Below, piece after piece: positions 44,349-52,096 of a DNA stretch of 64,000 nucleotides. The notes beneath the pieces are model-generated. The model was not told where the DNA came from. It did no database searches and saw only the letters and a list, made by a program, of their open reading frames with translations. The stretch spans positions 62,436 to 126,435 of the forward strand of contig CAJTUB010000004.1 of assembly GCA_910579465.1 (NCBI GenBank), read 5' to 3'. How positions within the stretch are numbered: position 1 is the stretch's first letter; every line of letters starts with the position of its first letter. The translations under genes and the position numbers were made by a program. Source of the stretch: an uncultured Lachnospiraceae bacterium (lineage in GTDB: Bacteria > Bacillota > Clostridia > Lachnospirales > Lachnospiraceae).

Positions 44349-44591
44349 GATTATCGTACTAATTTTACGAAAGAAACACATTATTTTACAAATCGCAAAA
44401 TAGCAGACAGCATTGGTAAAGTAGAAAAACGTAAAAATTGACAAAAAAGGAGTAGACGAAATCGCATTTTTGTGAGAAAATAGAGACAGGGTGTTCGCAG
44501 GTCGGGCGGAGATTGGTTTGTTAAAGATATCACATTCTCTGCCGGAAAATGCGGCACTAATATTGCAAGAGAAATTGAAAGGAGTCTAGGC

Positions 44592-45284
44592 ATGATTTAT
44601 TCACATGAAGTAGAGACGATGTGCCCGGTAGCGCAGGGCGTACATCACGGCGCAGCCCCGATCCCGGAGGAAGCAAAGTGGGTACAGGCAAAGGAAGTAA
44701 AGGATATTTCCGGTTTAACACACGGTATCGGCTGGTGTGCTCCGCAGCAGGGTGCATGTAAGCTGACCCTGAATGTAAAGGAAGGTATTATCCAGGAGGC
44801 TCTGGTAGAGACCATCGGCTGCTCCGGTATGACCCATTCCGCAGCAATGGCTTCCGAGATTTTACCGGGTCTTACGGTAATGGAAGCATTGAATACCGAC
44901 CTTGTCTGTGATGCCATCAACACTGCAATGAGAGAGCTGTTTTTACAGATTGTTTACGGTCGTTCCCAGAGTGCGTTTTCCGAGGACGGTCTTCCGATCG
45001 GTGCAGGGTTAGAGGATCTCGGAAAGGGACTCCGCTCCCAGGTAGGTACGATGTACGGTACGTTAAAGAAGGGACCGCGTTACTTAGAGATGGCAGAAGG
45101 CTATGTAACCGGTATCGCTCTTGATGCAGATGACCAGATTATCGGTTATCAGTTTGTAAGCCTCGGCAAGATGACGGATTTCATCAAGAAGGGTGACGAC
45201 CCGAATACTGCCTATGAGAAGGCAAAGGGCCAGTATGGCCGCGTGGCAGATGCCGTTAAGATTATCGACCCGAGAAAGGAATAG
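44592..45284 (+). CDS. NifU-like iron-sulfur scaffold protein, GGGtGRT partner
   Basis: A 230-residue protein with a NifU/IscU-like core: IGWCAPQQGACKLTL, then ETIGCSGMTHSAAMASEILPG, where Cys residues line up with the cluster-binding positions of scaffold proteins, and MTDFIKKGDDP near the end. It begins with an unusual MCPVAQG stretch (residues 10-16). It is followed after 32 bases by the GGGtGRT gene, and by my knowledge the two often occur together in gut Clostridia. The codon use looks strongly biased, which suggests high expression. The exact role is not known; cluster transfer to the next protein is inferred. Confidence 0.75.
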   Translation: MIYSHEVETMCPVAQGVHHGAAPIPEEAKWVQAKEVKDISGLTHGIGWCAPQQGACKLTLNVKEGIIQEALVETIGCSGMTHSAAMASEILPGLTVMEALNTDLVCDAINTAMRELFLQIVYGRSQSAFSEDGLPIGAGLEDLGKGLRSQVGTMYGTLKKGPRYLEMAEGYVTGIALDADDQIIGYQFVSLGKMTDFIKKGDDPNTAYEKAKGQYGRVADAVKIIDPRKE

Positions 45285-45316
45285 TCGAATCAGAATAAAT
45301 CAGGAGGATACATATC

Positions 45317-46327
45317 ATGGCTTTGTTTGAATCATATGAGAGAAGAATTGACAAAATCAATGCTGTATTAAACAGCTATGGAATTGCTTCGATTGAAGAA
45401 GCAGAAAAGATTACAAAGGATGCCGGTCTGAACGTATACGACCAGATTAAGGGCATCCAGCCGATCTGCTTTGAGAATGCCTGCTGGGCATATACGGTAG
45501 GCGCAGCAATCGCAATCAAGAAGGGCTGCAGAAAGGCAGCAGACGCAGCAGCAGCAATCGGCGAAGGTCTGCAGGCGTTCTGTATTCCGGGCTCCGTTGC
45601 AGATACCCGTAAGGTAGGTCTTGGCCACGGCAACCTTGGCAAGATGCTTCTTGAGGAGGATACCGACTGCTTCTGCTTCCTGGCAGGACATGAGTCCTTT
45701 GCGGCAGCAGAGGGCGCTATCGGTATTGCAGAGAAGGCAAACAAGGTTCGTAAGAAGCCGCTCCGCGTTATCTTAAACGGTCTTGGTAAGGACGCAGCAC
45801 AGATTATTTCCCGTATCAACGGCTTCACCTTCGTTGAGACCCAGTACGACCCGTATACCAACGAGGTAAAGGAGGTTTCCCGCAAGGCTTATTCCGAGGG
45901 ACTCCGTGCAAAGGTAAACTGCTATGGCGCAAACAGTGTTCCGGAAGGCGTTGCCATCATGTGGAAGGAGAACGTAGACGTTTCCATTACCGGTAACTCC
46001 ACGAACCCGACCAGATTCCAGCATCCGGTAGCAGGCACCTACAAGAAGGAAAGAAACGAAGCAGGCAAGAAATACTTCTCCGTAGCAAGCGGCGGCGGTA
46101 CCGGCAGAACCCTTCATCCGGACAATATGGCAGCAGGTCCGGCTTCTTACGGTATGACCGACACCCTCGGACGTATGCACTCCGATGCACAGTTCGCAGG
46201 CTCCTCTTCCGTACCGGCCCATGTAGAGATGATGGGCTTAATCGGCGCAGGTAACAACCCGATGGTAGGAATGACCGTAGCGGTAGCTGTTTCGATCCAG
46301 GAAGCAGCAGACGCAGGGAAGTTCTAA
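45317..46327 (+). CDS. GGGtGRT protein
   Basis: A 336-residue protein with VASGGGTGRTLHPDN, the motif that names this uncharacterised family. Other notable parts are FCFLAGHESFAAAEGA, RVILNGLGKDAA, SITGNSTNPTRFQHPVAG and a C-terminal AGNNPMVGMTVAVAVSIQEA. No signal or membrane segment is present, so it should be cytoplasmic. Its neighbour is an iron-sulfur scaffold protein, so an Fe-S or other cofactor enzyme is a possible role. Codon use is strongly biased and a strong terminator follows, consistent with a highly expressed two-gene operon. Confidence 0.85.
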   Translation: MALFESYERRIDKINAVLNSYGIASIEEAEKITKDAGLNVYDQIKGIQPICFENACWAYTVGAAIAIKKGCRKAADAAAAIGEGLQAFCIPGSVADTRKVGLGHGNLGKMLLEEDTDCFCFLAGHESFAAAEGAIGIAEKANKVRKKPLRVILNGLGKDAAQIISRINGFTFVETQYDPYTNEVKEVSRKAYSEGLRAKVNCYGANSVPEGVAIMWKENVDVSITGNSTNPTRFQHPVAGTYKKERNEAGKKYFSVASGGGTGRTLHPDNMAAGPASYGMTDTLGRMHSDAQFAGSSSVPAHVEMMGLIGAGNNPMVGMTVAVAVSIQEAADAGKF

Positions 46328-46352
46328 GGGGACAGATAGGAAAAAATACAGG

Positions 46353-46388
46353 AAGTGCCGCAATTTCAACAGATTGCGGCACTTTTTT
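46353..46388 (+). terminator. Strong intrinsic terminator after the GGGtGRT operon
   Basis: AAGTGCCGCAAT (46353-46364) and ATTGCGGCACTT (46373-46384) form a perfect 12-bp stem with an 8-base loop, running into six T residues (46383-46388). Confidence 0.92.
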
Positions 46389-46409
46389 GTGTAGCATCTT
46401 TTAATAAAC

Positions 46410-46783
46410 CACCTGCTATGCAGGTGCGTCCACAGCTGCTTAAGCTTACAGTAAAAAACCTCCAGTGGTATAATTATGTAGGTTCGCCAACCACATAAAA
46501 CCAAAGGAGGTTATCCAAAGTGGATATTAATAGTTTATCACATACGAAGTGGAATTGTAAGTATCATATTGTATTTGCACCCAAATATCGTAGAAAAATA
46601 GTATATGGGAAATTGAAACAAGATATTGCCAATATACTGAGTTCGTTGTGTAAAAGGAAAGGTGTAAAGATAGTGGAAGCAGAGATATGCCCGGACCATG
46701 CACACATGTTAGTGGAAATTCCGCCTAGTATCAGTGTGTCTGCCTTTGTAGGATACCTAAAAGGGAAGAGTACGCTGTGTTAG
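46410..46783 (+). mobile_element. Left end and 5' part of an IS200/IS605-type element
   Basis: A hairpin CACCTGC-TAT-GCAGGTG (46410-46426) resembles the subterminal palindromes of IS200/IS605 elements. It is followed by an untranslated leader with GGTTCGCCAACC and AAAGGAGG, then a transposase frame. The frame is cut short at 46783, and no right end is visible downstream, so this is a decayed copy. Confidence 0.75.
46520..46783 (+). pseudogene. IS200-type transposase TnpA, truncated
   Basis: 87 residues starting KWNCKYHIVFAPKYRRKIVYG after a GTG start with AAAGGAGG upstream. CPDHAHMLVEIPP holds the HUH metal-binding pair (HAH) of Y1 transposases. Full IS200 transposases have about 150 residues; here the frame stops after GYLKGKSTLC, before the helix with the catalytic Tyr, so the protein is inactive. 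TnpA of this family cuts single-stranded DNA. Confidence 0.88.
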
Positions 46784-46833
46784 GGCTGCCTGTGCCATAA
46801 GGAACCTCCTTTGATATTTTAGGGAGCAAAGCT

Positions 46834-47034
46834 TCATTTCAACTCTGCAGCTTTAAGAATTGATTTTGCGGTGAGTTCGTTTATCTCACGGTGCCTTGGA
46901 ACCTGAAGCGGACGACTACCATTTTTTTCGTAGATAGTATGACCGCCATCATCCCGGTCTATTTTATATCCGGCGGCTTCCAATTTTTTTACTCCCTTTT
47001 CGGAAAAGTATTTCTTATGAATAAAGATTGACAC
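46834..47034 (-). CDS. HicA-like mRNA interferase toxin, orphan
   Basis: 66 residues. KKLEAAGYKIDRDDGGHTIY, then PLQVPRHREINELTAKSILK matches the HicA toxin fold: the GxH catalytic His region and the VPxHxE motif. The N-terminus MSIFIHKKYFSEKGV is not the usual HicA start. No HicB antitoxin is seen beside it. It lies between a dead transposase and a DUF218 remnant, so it may itself be a remnant or a toxin separated from its antitoxin. See the related piece at 47414-47533. Confidence 0.6.
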   Translation of the reverse strand: MSIFIHKKYFSEKGVKKLEAAGYKIDRDDGGHTIYEKNGSRPLQVPRHREINELTAKSILKAAELK

Positions 47035-47089
47035 ATAATGAATATTTTGTAAGCACTTTACAGCTTATCGGCCCAAATTTATATTATCC

Positions 47090-47454
47090 TTATATTTTGA
47101 AATCAGGAATTACGCTGTTATTAACACATCTTACAATATCCAATGCTTCCTCCTTTACTCTGTCGATTCCTTTAGGTGTATTCATCCAATTATCCCTTTT
47201 AGTTGTCGTGTCATCTGCCGGACAAGGATATACACTTATATGGGAAGGAAAAAGATACTTTGCTATATGTAAACTTCGGCGCATATGATAGGTTGTTGTC
47301 ACCAGCAATACGCTTTTTACTTTATTAAGCCACATTGAACGTTGCAATTCCAAAAGTGAACATAAGATATTCCATTATCATGCAAGCCTTCAAATAAAAG
47401 ACGATCTATCACATCATTCGTTAAATCCTCTTTTGTTATCTTCGATGTCCACAT
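47090..47454 (-). pseudogene. DUF218/YdcF-like protein with internal deletion
   Basis: The first 30 residues (from ATG 47454: TSKITKEDLTNDVIDRLLF) match the start of YdcF-like proteins, and the last 70 (VLLVTTTYHMRRSLHIAKYL ... RVKEEALDIVRC) match the end, but in a different frame. The middle, with the GxxxR and SGG motifs, is missing and the frames do not join. Probably a deletion joined the two ends. GGAGGAAGG lies before the ATG. Confidence 0.65.
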
Positions 47455-47533
47455 GCTTTACCTTCCTCCGCATTTTTTGAGTTGGTACACAATTCCGGAA
47501 AGGGAGTTTTTTTATTAAATCCCTCCGTTTCAC
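47414..47533 (-). pseudogene. HicA N-terminal remnant
   Basis: GTG 47533, seven bases after AGGAGG, begins MKRRDLIKKL-like sequence (KRRDLIKKLPFRN), the standard start of HicA toxins, then runs on as unrelated residues to a stop at 47414. It overlaps the DUF218 remnant start. A minus-strand promoter precedes it. The HicA body at 46834-47034 lacks this kind of start, so the two might be halves of one broken gene, but two separate genes are also possible. Confidence 0.45.
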
Positions 47534-47556
47534 TTGCTTACCTCCTCTGTGATTTT

Positions 47557-47585
47557 ATAGTATTACATAAGTTACATAATGTCAA
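47557..47585 (-). promoter_or_regulatory. Promoter with direct repeat, minus strand
   Basis: On the minus strand TTGACA (47585-47580), 17 bases, TACTAT (47562-47557). The spacer contains a near-direct repeat TTATGTAAC-TTATGTAAT, as seen in autoregulated toxin-antitoxin operons. It points at the HicA remnant. Confidence 0.55.
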
Positions 47586-47808
47586 TAAGAAAGATAAATG
47601 TTGACTTTCAGTAACTCTTTCTGTAAAAGGTCCTATGTCTGTAAGAGTAATAGAGAAGGTTAGAGAATACGGAGTGATTATAAAAATTTTATTCCCGTTA
47701 AAACCAGACCATTCAAAAATGAAGAAATAAAAAAGGAATATAGGTGGCGTAAACTGCCATATTATGATAAAATGCAGATACAGGCTAAGTACAACAGAAG
47801 GAGTATTT

Positions 47809-48603
47809 ATGAAGATAAAATGCGAATACTGCGGACAAATGATTTCAGAAACAAATCAGACATGCCCATACTGCGGAGCGGAAAACAGTAGGGTCAGTCG
47901 GGTGGCAAACGGTGTTCCGACTACGATTGAGGAGCTGAAGACCTATTGCGGGAAGCATAATCTGCCGTTGCAGAGCATGAGGGTATTTATAGGCGAGGAC
48001 TATCGGGGAGCAAGAGCATTTGGAATTTACAAGGACGAAGCTACAGGCAATTTTATTGTATATAAAAATAAAGCAAACGGCGTCAGGGCGGTGCGCTATG
48101 AGGGAAATGATGAGGCTTATGCGGTCAACGAGCTGTATATGAAAATCCGTGAACGGGCGTATGAGCAGAAGCGTCACAGGAAGCCGCAAAAGAGAAGAAC
48201 TCCGACAGGAATAGTCAGGAAAAGTATCATGTATAACATCATTATTTTTGCTATGGTTTTGGTGTTTTTGATACTGTTCTGGCGGATGTCAGGTCCTGGC
48301 AGGGGGTACTATTTTTACGAAAATAGTACATATTACTATGATAGTTCTAATTGGTATCAATGGGATACCTATAACAATGAGTGGGCGCCGTCTTATGTGG
48401 ATTCGGACTTAGAGAAGAACTACGACGATTATTATCAATCAAGGGACTGGGACGATGACTATGGAGTGGGAGACTTTGCAGATTCTGATTACTATAGTGA
48501 AGACATCGGGCGGGATGATGATTGGGATAATGACTGGGACGACGATTGGGACAGTGATGACGACTGGGACAGCAGCTATGACGACTGGGATTCGGACTGG
48601 TAA
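47809..48603 (+). CDS. Zinc-ribbon membrane protein with Trp/Asp repeat tail
   Basis: 264 residues. An N-terminal zinc ribbon (CEYCGQMI and CPYCGAEN, two CxxC pairs) is followed by an about 100-residue cytoplasmic part with PTTIEELKTYCGKHNLPL and a folded core, one membrane segment near residues 142-162 (YNIIIFAMVLVFLILFW), and an outer tail rich in Tyr, Trp and Asp. The tail ends in repeats of the WDxD type (DDDWDNDWDDDWDSDDDW). The repeat composition suggests a sticky or metal-binding extracellular tail. ATG 47809 has AAGGAG upstream. Role unknown; the next gene follows after 13 bases. Confidence 0.65.
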   Translation: MKIKCEYCGQMISETNQTCPYCGAENSRVSRVANGVPTTIEELKTYCGKHNLPLQSMRVFIGEDYRGARAFGIYKDEATGNFIVYKNKANGVRAVRYEGNDEAYAVNELYMKIRERAYEQKRHRKPQKRRTPTGIVRKSIMYNIIIFAMVLVFLILFWRMSGPGRGYYFYENSTYYYDSSNWYQWDTYNNEWAPSYVDSDLEKNYDDYYQSRDWDDDYGVGDFADSDYYSEDIGRDDDWDNDWDDDWDSDDDWDSSYDDWDSDW

Positions 48604-48616
48604 CAGGAGGTGTGAT

Positions 48617-49039
48617 ATGGAGTTAAATATAAATTCTCCCGTCTGGTTCAAAGACCATTACGGTATCAACGATGAAGTATATCGTTTTTGCCAAAAGGCA
48701 TATTTGTTTTTTAAAGACAAAGAATACAGCGATATTTTGCATACGATAGGTATAGTTCCTGTTGCGGCTCCGCAAGGACTATATGATAGCGGAAATTGGA
48801 AAGAGAGTATAAAATTCCTTTGTAATAAAAGTGTTGTAAGTATAGGGATTAGAATGGACTTTGAAAACTATTACAATGCGGATGATTCAGGAAAGGTGGA
48901 ACAAACCAAAGAAATGATTTTAACAGCAGTAAAGCGGATAAAATCGAAAGGCAGATTTGATTACGATAGATTCAGGGAAGATTTTTTATCTATTTCTGAA
49001 TATCTGTACACAAAAACGAAGCATCAAAAAGAAAAATAG
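48617..49039 (+). CDS. Hypothetical protein, partner of the zinc-ribbon protein
   Basis: 140 residues, no signal peptide or membrane segment, high Lys/Asp/Tyr content, cytoplasmic. Notable parts are NSPVWFKDHYGINDEVYRFC and FRFREDFLSISEYLYTK-like end. It resembles the size and style of small immunity-type proteins, but I do not recognise a domain. The CAGGAGG site lies within the preceding gene's stop region, so the two are likely cotranscribed. Confidence 0.5.
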   Translation: MELNINSPVWFKDHYGINDEVYRFCQKAYLFFKDKEYSDILHTIGIVPVAAPQGLYDSGNWKESIKFLCNKSVVSIGIRMDFENYYNADDSGKVEQTKEMILTAVKRIKSKGRFDYDRFREDFLSISEYLYTKTKHQKEK

Positions 49040-49096
49040 AAAGTTGCCAACTAATACTTGACACAATCCACTTCTGACGGGTAAGCAAATTCCTCC

Positions 49097-49125
49097 TTGC
49101 GCCCCGCAGGATTTTATGATATAAT
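49097..49125 (+). promoter_or_regulatory. Promoter of the ABC-F gene
   Basis: TTGCGC (49097-49102), 17 bases, TATAAT (49120-49125). The first-gene start is at 49494, so the leader is about 360 bases. I read no other intact gene in 49040-49493. Confidence 0.55.
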
Positions 49126-49341
49126 CAATGTAATTTCAAGAAAGGCGCATTTTGCGTAAGGTGGAAAAATGATTGACAGATAGTTTGATTCGGAGAAACA
49201 GACAGTAAGGAAAGAAGCCTGTAAGGAATAGGTTTGTTTTGCTGTGCCGGATTCGGACTATCGTGCTCGTTTGGACGCCTTTTTGTTTTGCCCCGGGAAA
49301 GTGTTTTCTCCGGCAGAAGCAATAGGTTTTCTGGGTATAGG

Positions 49342-49372
49342 TCTGTTTCCGGAGGCGGAGGCAGATTTTTTT
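49342..49372 (+). terminator. Leader terminator (attenuator) upstream of the ABC-F gene
   Basis: TCTGTTTCCG (49342-49351), loop GAGG, CGGAGGCAGA (49356-49365), then seven T residues (49366-49372): a 10-bp stem with two G-U pairs. It lies inside the leader of the ABC-F gene, 120 bases before the start. CTCCGG at 49311-49316 could pair with CCGGAG at 49349-49354 as an antiterminator. A small open frame (GTG 49244 to 49456) crosses this region. Confidence 0.75.
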
Positions 49373-49493
49373 ATGCACACGCCGCGGAAAGGAAGTTATG
49401 CCCTTACGGGCATCCGCGGCGGCGCGGCGAGCAGGGAGAAAATCTTCCCTGCTTGATTGGATATTCCTTTCCGGCTTCTGGAAGGAGGTCTCT

Positions 49494-51068
49494 ATGTTAC
49501 AGGTCAAAAATTTAAGTATTACGCATAAAAAGGATTTGCGTGTGATTCTGGAGAATTTTTCGTGTACGCTCAATAACGGGGATAAGGCGGTTATTATCGG
49601 GGAGGAGGGAAACGGGAAGTCCACGCTTTTAAAATGGATTTATTGTCCGGAGCTGATTGAGGCATATGCGGAAGGGAAGGGCGAGAGAATCATAAATAAG
49701 GAGCGTCTCGGGTATCTGCCGCAGGAGCTGTCCGCGGAGGACAAGGAAAGAAGCGTGTATGAGTTCTTTGCGCAGGAGCCGGCGTTTTTTGAACTGTCGC
49801 CGAAGGAGCTTGGCAGGCTTGCCGGGGAGTTCCGTATCCCGAAGGATTTTTTCTATGAGGAACGGAGCATGGGAAGCCTGTCCGGCGGGGAGAAGATAAA
49901 GCTGCAGCTGCTGCGTCTTCTGATGGCGGAGCCTGACGTGCTTTTGCTGGATGAGCCGTCCAATGATATCGACATTGAAACGCTGGAATGGCTGGAGGAG
50001 AGGATTGTAAGCTGGCCGCGTATCGTTCTTTTTATTTCGCATGATGAAACGCTGATTGAGAAGACTGCGAACATGGTAATCCATCTGGAGCAGATTCAGA
50101 GGAAGACGAAAAGCCGCTATACGGTCGTGCATATGCCGTATGTAAGGTATGTCCGCGAGCGCAGGGAGAGTCTTTTGCGGCAGGAAAGGCTGGCGTTAAA
50201 TGAGAGGCGGGAAAAGAAAATCCGGGACGAGAAATACCAGAGGATTTACCAGCGTGTGGAACATGAACAGGCAGTGATTTCACGGCAGGACCCCGGGGGT
50301 GCCAGGCTTTTAAAGAAGAAAATGCACGCCGTCAAGTCGATGGAGAAACGGTTTGCAAGAGAGGATGAGGAGATGACCGAAAGGCCTGAGGAGGAGAGCG
50401 CGATTTTTTTCCGGCTGGGAGAGAAGGATGCTAAAGTCCCGGCAGGAAAGACGGTGCTTGACTATTCGTTAAAGGAGCTTTACACGCCGGATGGCACAAG
50501 GCTTCTTGCCCGGGATATCAGGCTTTTTCTCCGCGGCTCCGAAAAGATAGGGATGATCGGCAGGAACGGCATCGGCAAGACGACGCTTCTGCGCCGGATT
50601 GCAGGGGAGCTTCTGGCGAGAACTGACCTGCACGCGGAATATATGCCGCAGAATTATGAAGAGTTGCTGGATGTCCGGATGACGCCGCCGGAGTATCTGG
50701 GCCATTCGGGGGATAAGGAGGAGCGTACCAGGATACGGACCTTTCTCGGCTCCTTAAAATACACCGCCGACGAGATGGACCATCCGATTGCGGAGCTGTC
50801 CGGCGGGCAGAAGGCAAAGGTACTGCTTTTAAAAATGAGCCTGTCCGGCGCAAACGTCCTGATTCTGGATGAGCCGACGCGTAATTTCTCCCCGCTGTCC
50901 GGGGGTGTCATACGGCAGATGATAGCCGCATTTCCGGGGGCGGTTATCAGCATTTCGCATGACAGAAAATATATCGATGAGGTCTGCGATACGGTGTACC
51001 GTTTTACGGAGGCAGGACTTAAGAAGGAAGAGGGGATGGGGAAGAAAAAAGAGCCACTATGGGAGTAA
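49494..51068 (+). CDS. ABC-F family ATPase (ribosome-associated, Vga/Lsa-like group)
   Basis: A 524-residue protein with two ABC cassettes and no membrane segment: Walker A GEEGNGKSTLL, then SGGEKIKLQLLRLL and LLLDEPSNDID in the first, and GRNGIGKTTLL, LSGGQKAKVLLLKM and LILDEPTRNFSPLS in the second. An Arg/Lys-rich linker (residues about 190-290) is the P-site tRNA interaction domain. ABC-F proteins of this layout bind the ribosome and several give resistance to lincosamide, pleuromutilin or streptogramin antibiotics. ATG 49494 has AAGGAGG five bases before. Regulation by attenuation is suggested by the terminator in the leader. Confidence 0.88.
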   Translation: MLQVKNLSITHKKDLRVILENFSCTLNNGDKAVIIGEEGNGKSTLLKWIYCPELIEAYAEGKGERIINKERLGYLPQELSAEDKERSVYEFFAQEPAFFELSPKELGRLAGEFRIPKDFFYEERSMGSLSGGEKIKLQLLRLLMAEPDVLLLDEPSNDIDIETLEWLEERIVSWPRIVLFISHDETLIEKTANMVIHLEQIQRKTKSRYTVVHMPYVRYVRERRESLLRQERLALNERREKKIRDEKYQRIYQRVEHEQAVISRQDPGGARLLKKKMHAVKSMEKRFAREDEEMTERPEEESAIFFRLGEKDAKVPAGKTVLDYSLKELYTPDGTRLLARDIRLFLRGSEKIGMIGRNGIGKTTLLRRIAGELLARTDLHAEYMPQNYEELLDVRMTPPEYLGHSGDKEERTRIRTFLGSLKYTADEMDHPIAELSGGQKAKVLLLKMSLSGANVLILDEPTRNFSPLSGGVIRQMIAAFPGAVISISHDRKYIDEVCDTVYRFTEAGLKKEEGMGKKKEPLWE

Positions 51069-51158
51069 TATTCAAAAAGTCAAGAGGTTTTCGGATACTT
51101 CTGCTATAGTATACTTAGAAGCGCTTCTGAAAGAACAAGAAGGAAAGGGGAATGCCGT

Positions 51159-51956
51159 GTGAACAAGCTGGAAATACTTGCAGAGGCCATGGAATATATG
51201 GAACAGCATCTGCAGGAAGAGATTAAGACAGAAGATGTAGCAGCGGCATGCTACTGCTCCAAGGCGGCATTAGAGAAAATGTTCCGTTGTATTAACCGGA
51301 TCAGCGTACACGATTATCTGCTCCGGCGCAGGATGATGCTCGCGGCAAAGACGATTGTTTCCGCACCCGGCGTAAATCTGCTGGATGTGGCGCTCGCCTG
51401 CGGCTACAGCACGAACGAATCATTCAGCAGGGCATTTAAGAGAGTCTGGAACTGCAATCCGTCGGAGTTCCGCGCGAATCCGCAGCAGTTCGAGCTGTTC
51501 CCGCGGCGTTATCCCCCTTATATGGAAGGAGATGCTTATAGTATGAAAAATGTAGATATCAGTGAACTGTACGAACTGTTCCAGCAGAGGAGAAATTGTT
51601 ATTTTATATGCTTTGATGTAGAGCATTTGACAGCGGTGAATGAGATTTCCCATAGGGCAGGGGATATGGTAATTTTGGAAAGCCTGAAGCGTTTAGAAAG
51701 GGAAGCAGGAGAAGAGGATGTCGTGTTCCGTATCGGCGGGGATGAGTTTACGATACTGACAAACAGTGAAGATATAGGGTATGTCGAGGAGCTTTGCGGG
51801 CGGGTGAAAGCCTTTAACGGGACAACGGTTTCCTTTGAGGAGATGGAACTCCCGATTTATCTGCGTACTGCAATTACAAAGCTGTCGTCAGAAAGCGTAC
51901 GTTACAATGAATTATTTGAACAGCTTCATAGTGCGATAAAGGAAAATAGGAAGTAA
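51159..51956 (+). CDS. AraC-type HTH fused to a GGDEF-like domain
   Basis: 265 residues. Residues 1-110 are an AraC-type DNA-binding domain: two helix-turn-helix segments, with VALACGYSTNESFSRAFKRV as the second. Residues about 140-265 resemble a GGDEF domain: FDVEHLTAVNEISHRAGDMVI, then VVFRIGGDEFTIL, with the catalytic motif intact. The RxxD product-inhibition site is absent (Gly at the Arg position), and the domain is shorter than usual. The GTG start is 91 bases after the ABC-F gene. Its target may be the GH2 gene that follows. Confidence 0.78.
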   Translation: MNKLEILAEAMEYMEQHLQEEIKTEDVAAACYCSKAALEKMFRCINRISVHDYLLRRRMMLAAKTIVSAPGVNLLDVALACGYSTNESFSRAFKRVWNCNPSEFRANPQQFELFPRRYPPYMEGDAYSMKNVDISELYELFQQRRNCYFICFDVEHLTAVNEISHRAGDMVILESLKRLEREAGEEDVVFRIGGDEFTILTNSEDIGYVEELCGRVKAFNGTTVSFEEMELPIYLRTAITKLSSESVRYNELFEQLHSAIKENRK

Positions 51957-51980
51957 CGTCCCCGGCAAGTGCAAAATTTC

Positions 51981-52010
51981 TTGTAACGCTGCCCTGTAAA
52001 ATGTTATAAT
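51981..52010 (+). promoter_or_regulatory. Promoter for the GH2 gene
   Basis: TTGTAA (51981-51986), 18 bases, TATAAT (52005-52010). A second, weaker set (TTGAGC and TAAAAT, 18 apart) lies just downstream. A hairpin GTATTCC-GAAAG-GGAATAC (52063-52081) sits between it and the ribosome binding site. Confidence 0.5.
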
Positions 52011-52062
52011 ATTTTTTGAGGTTTTGCTTTGAGCAGATACCGTAGCATATGGTAAAATAAAA

Positions 52063-52081
52063 GTATTCCGAAAGGGAATAC
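52063..52081 (+). promoter_or_regulatory. Inverted repeat before the GH2 start codon
   Basis: GTATTCC and GGAATAC form a perfect 7-bp inverted repeat with a 5-base spacer. It may be an operator (perhaps for the AraC-GGDEF protein upstream) or an mRNA hairpin near the binding site GAAAGGGG. Confidence 0.35.
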
Positions 52082-52096
52082 GAAAGGGGAAGCGCT

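Noticed and set aside
44437..44470. TTGACA before the NifU-like gene as a promoter
   Set aside because: No acceptable -10 box lies 16-18 bases further on, so I could not support it.
47028..47288. Plus-strand 86-codon hydrophobic frame over the DUF218 remnant
   Set aside because: The minus strand gives recognisable DUF218 sequence, so this is its shadow.
49244..49456. 70-codon frame before the ABC-F gene as a normal gene
   Set aside because: The start site is poor and the frame runs through the leader terminator; better seen as part of the leader, though a leader peptide is possible.
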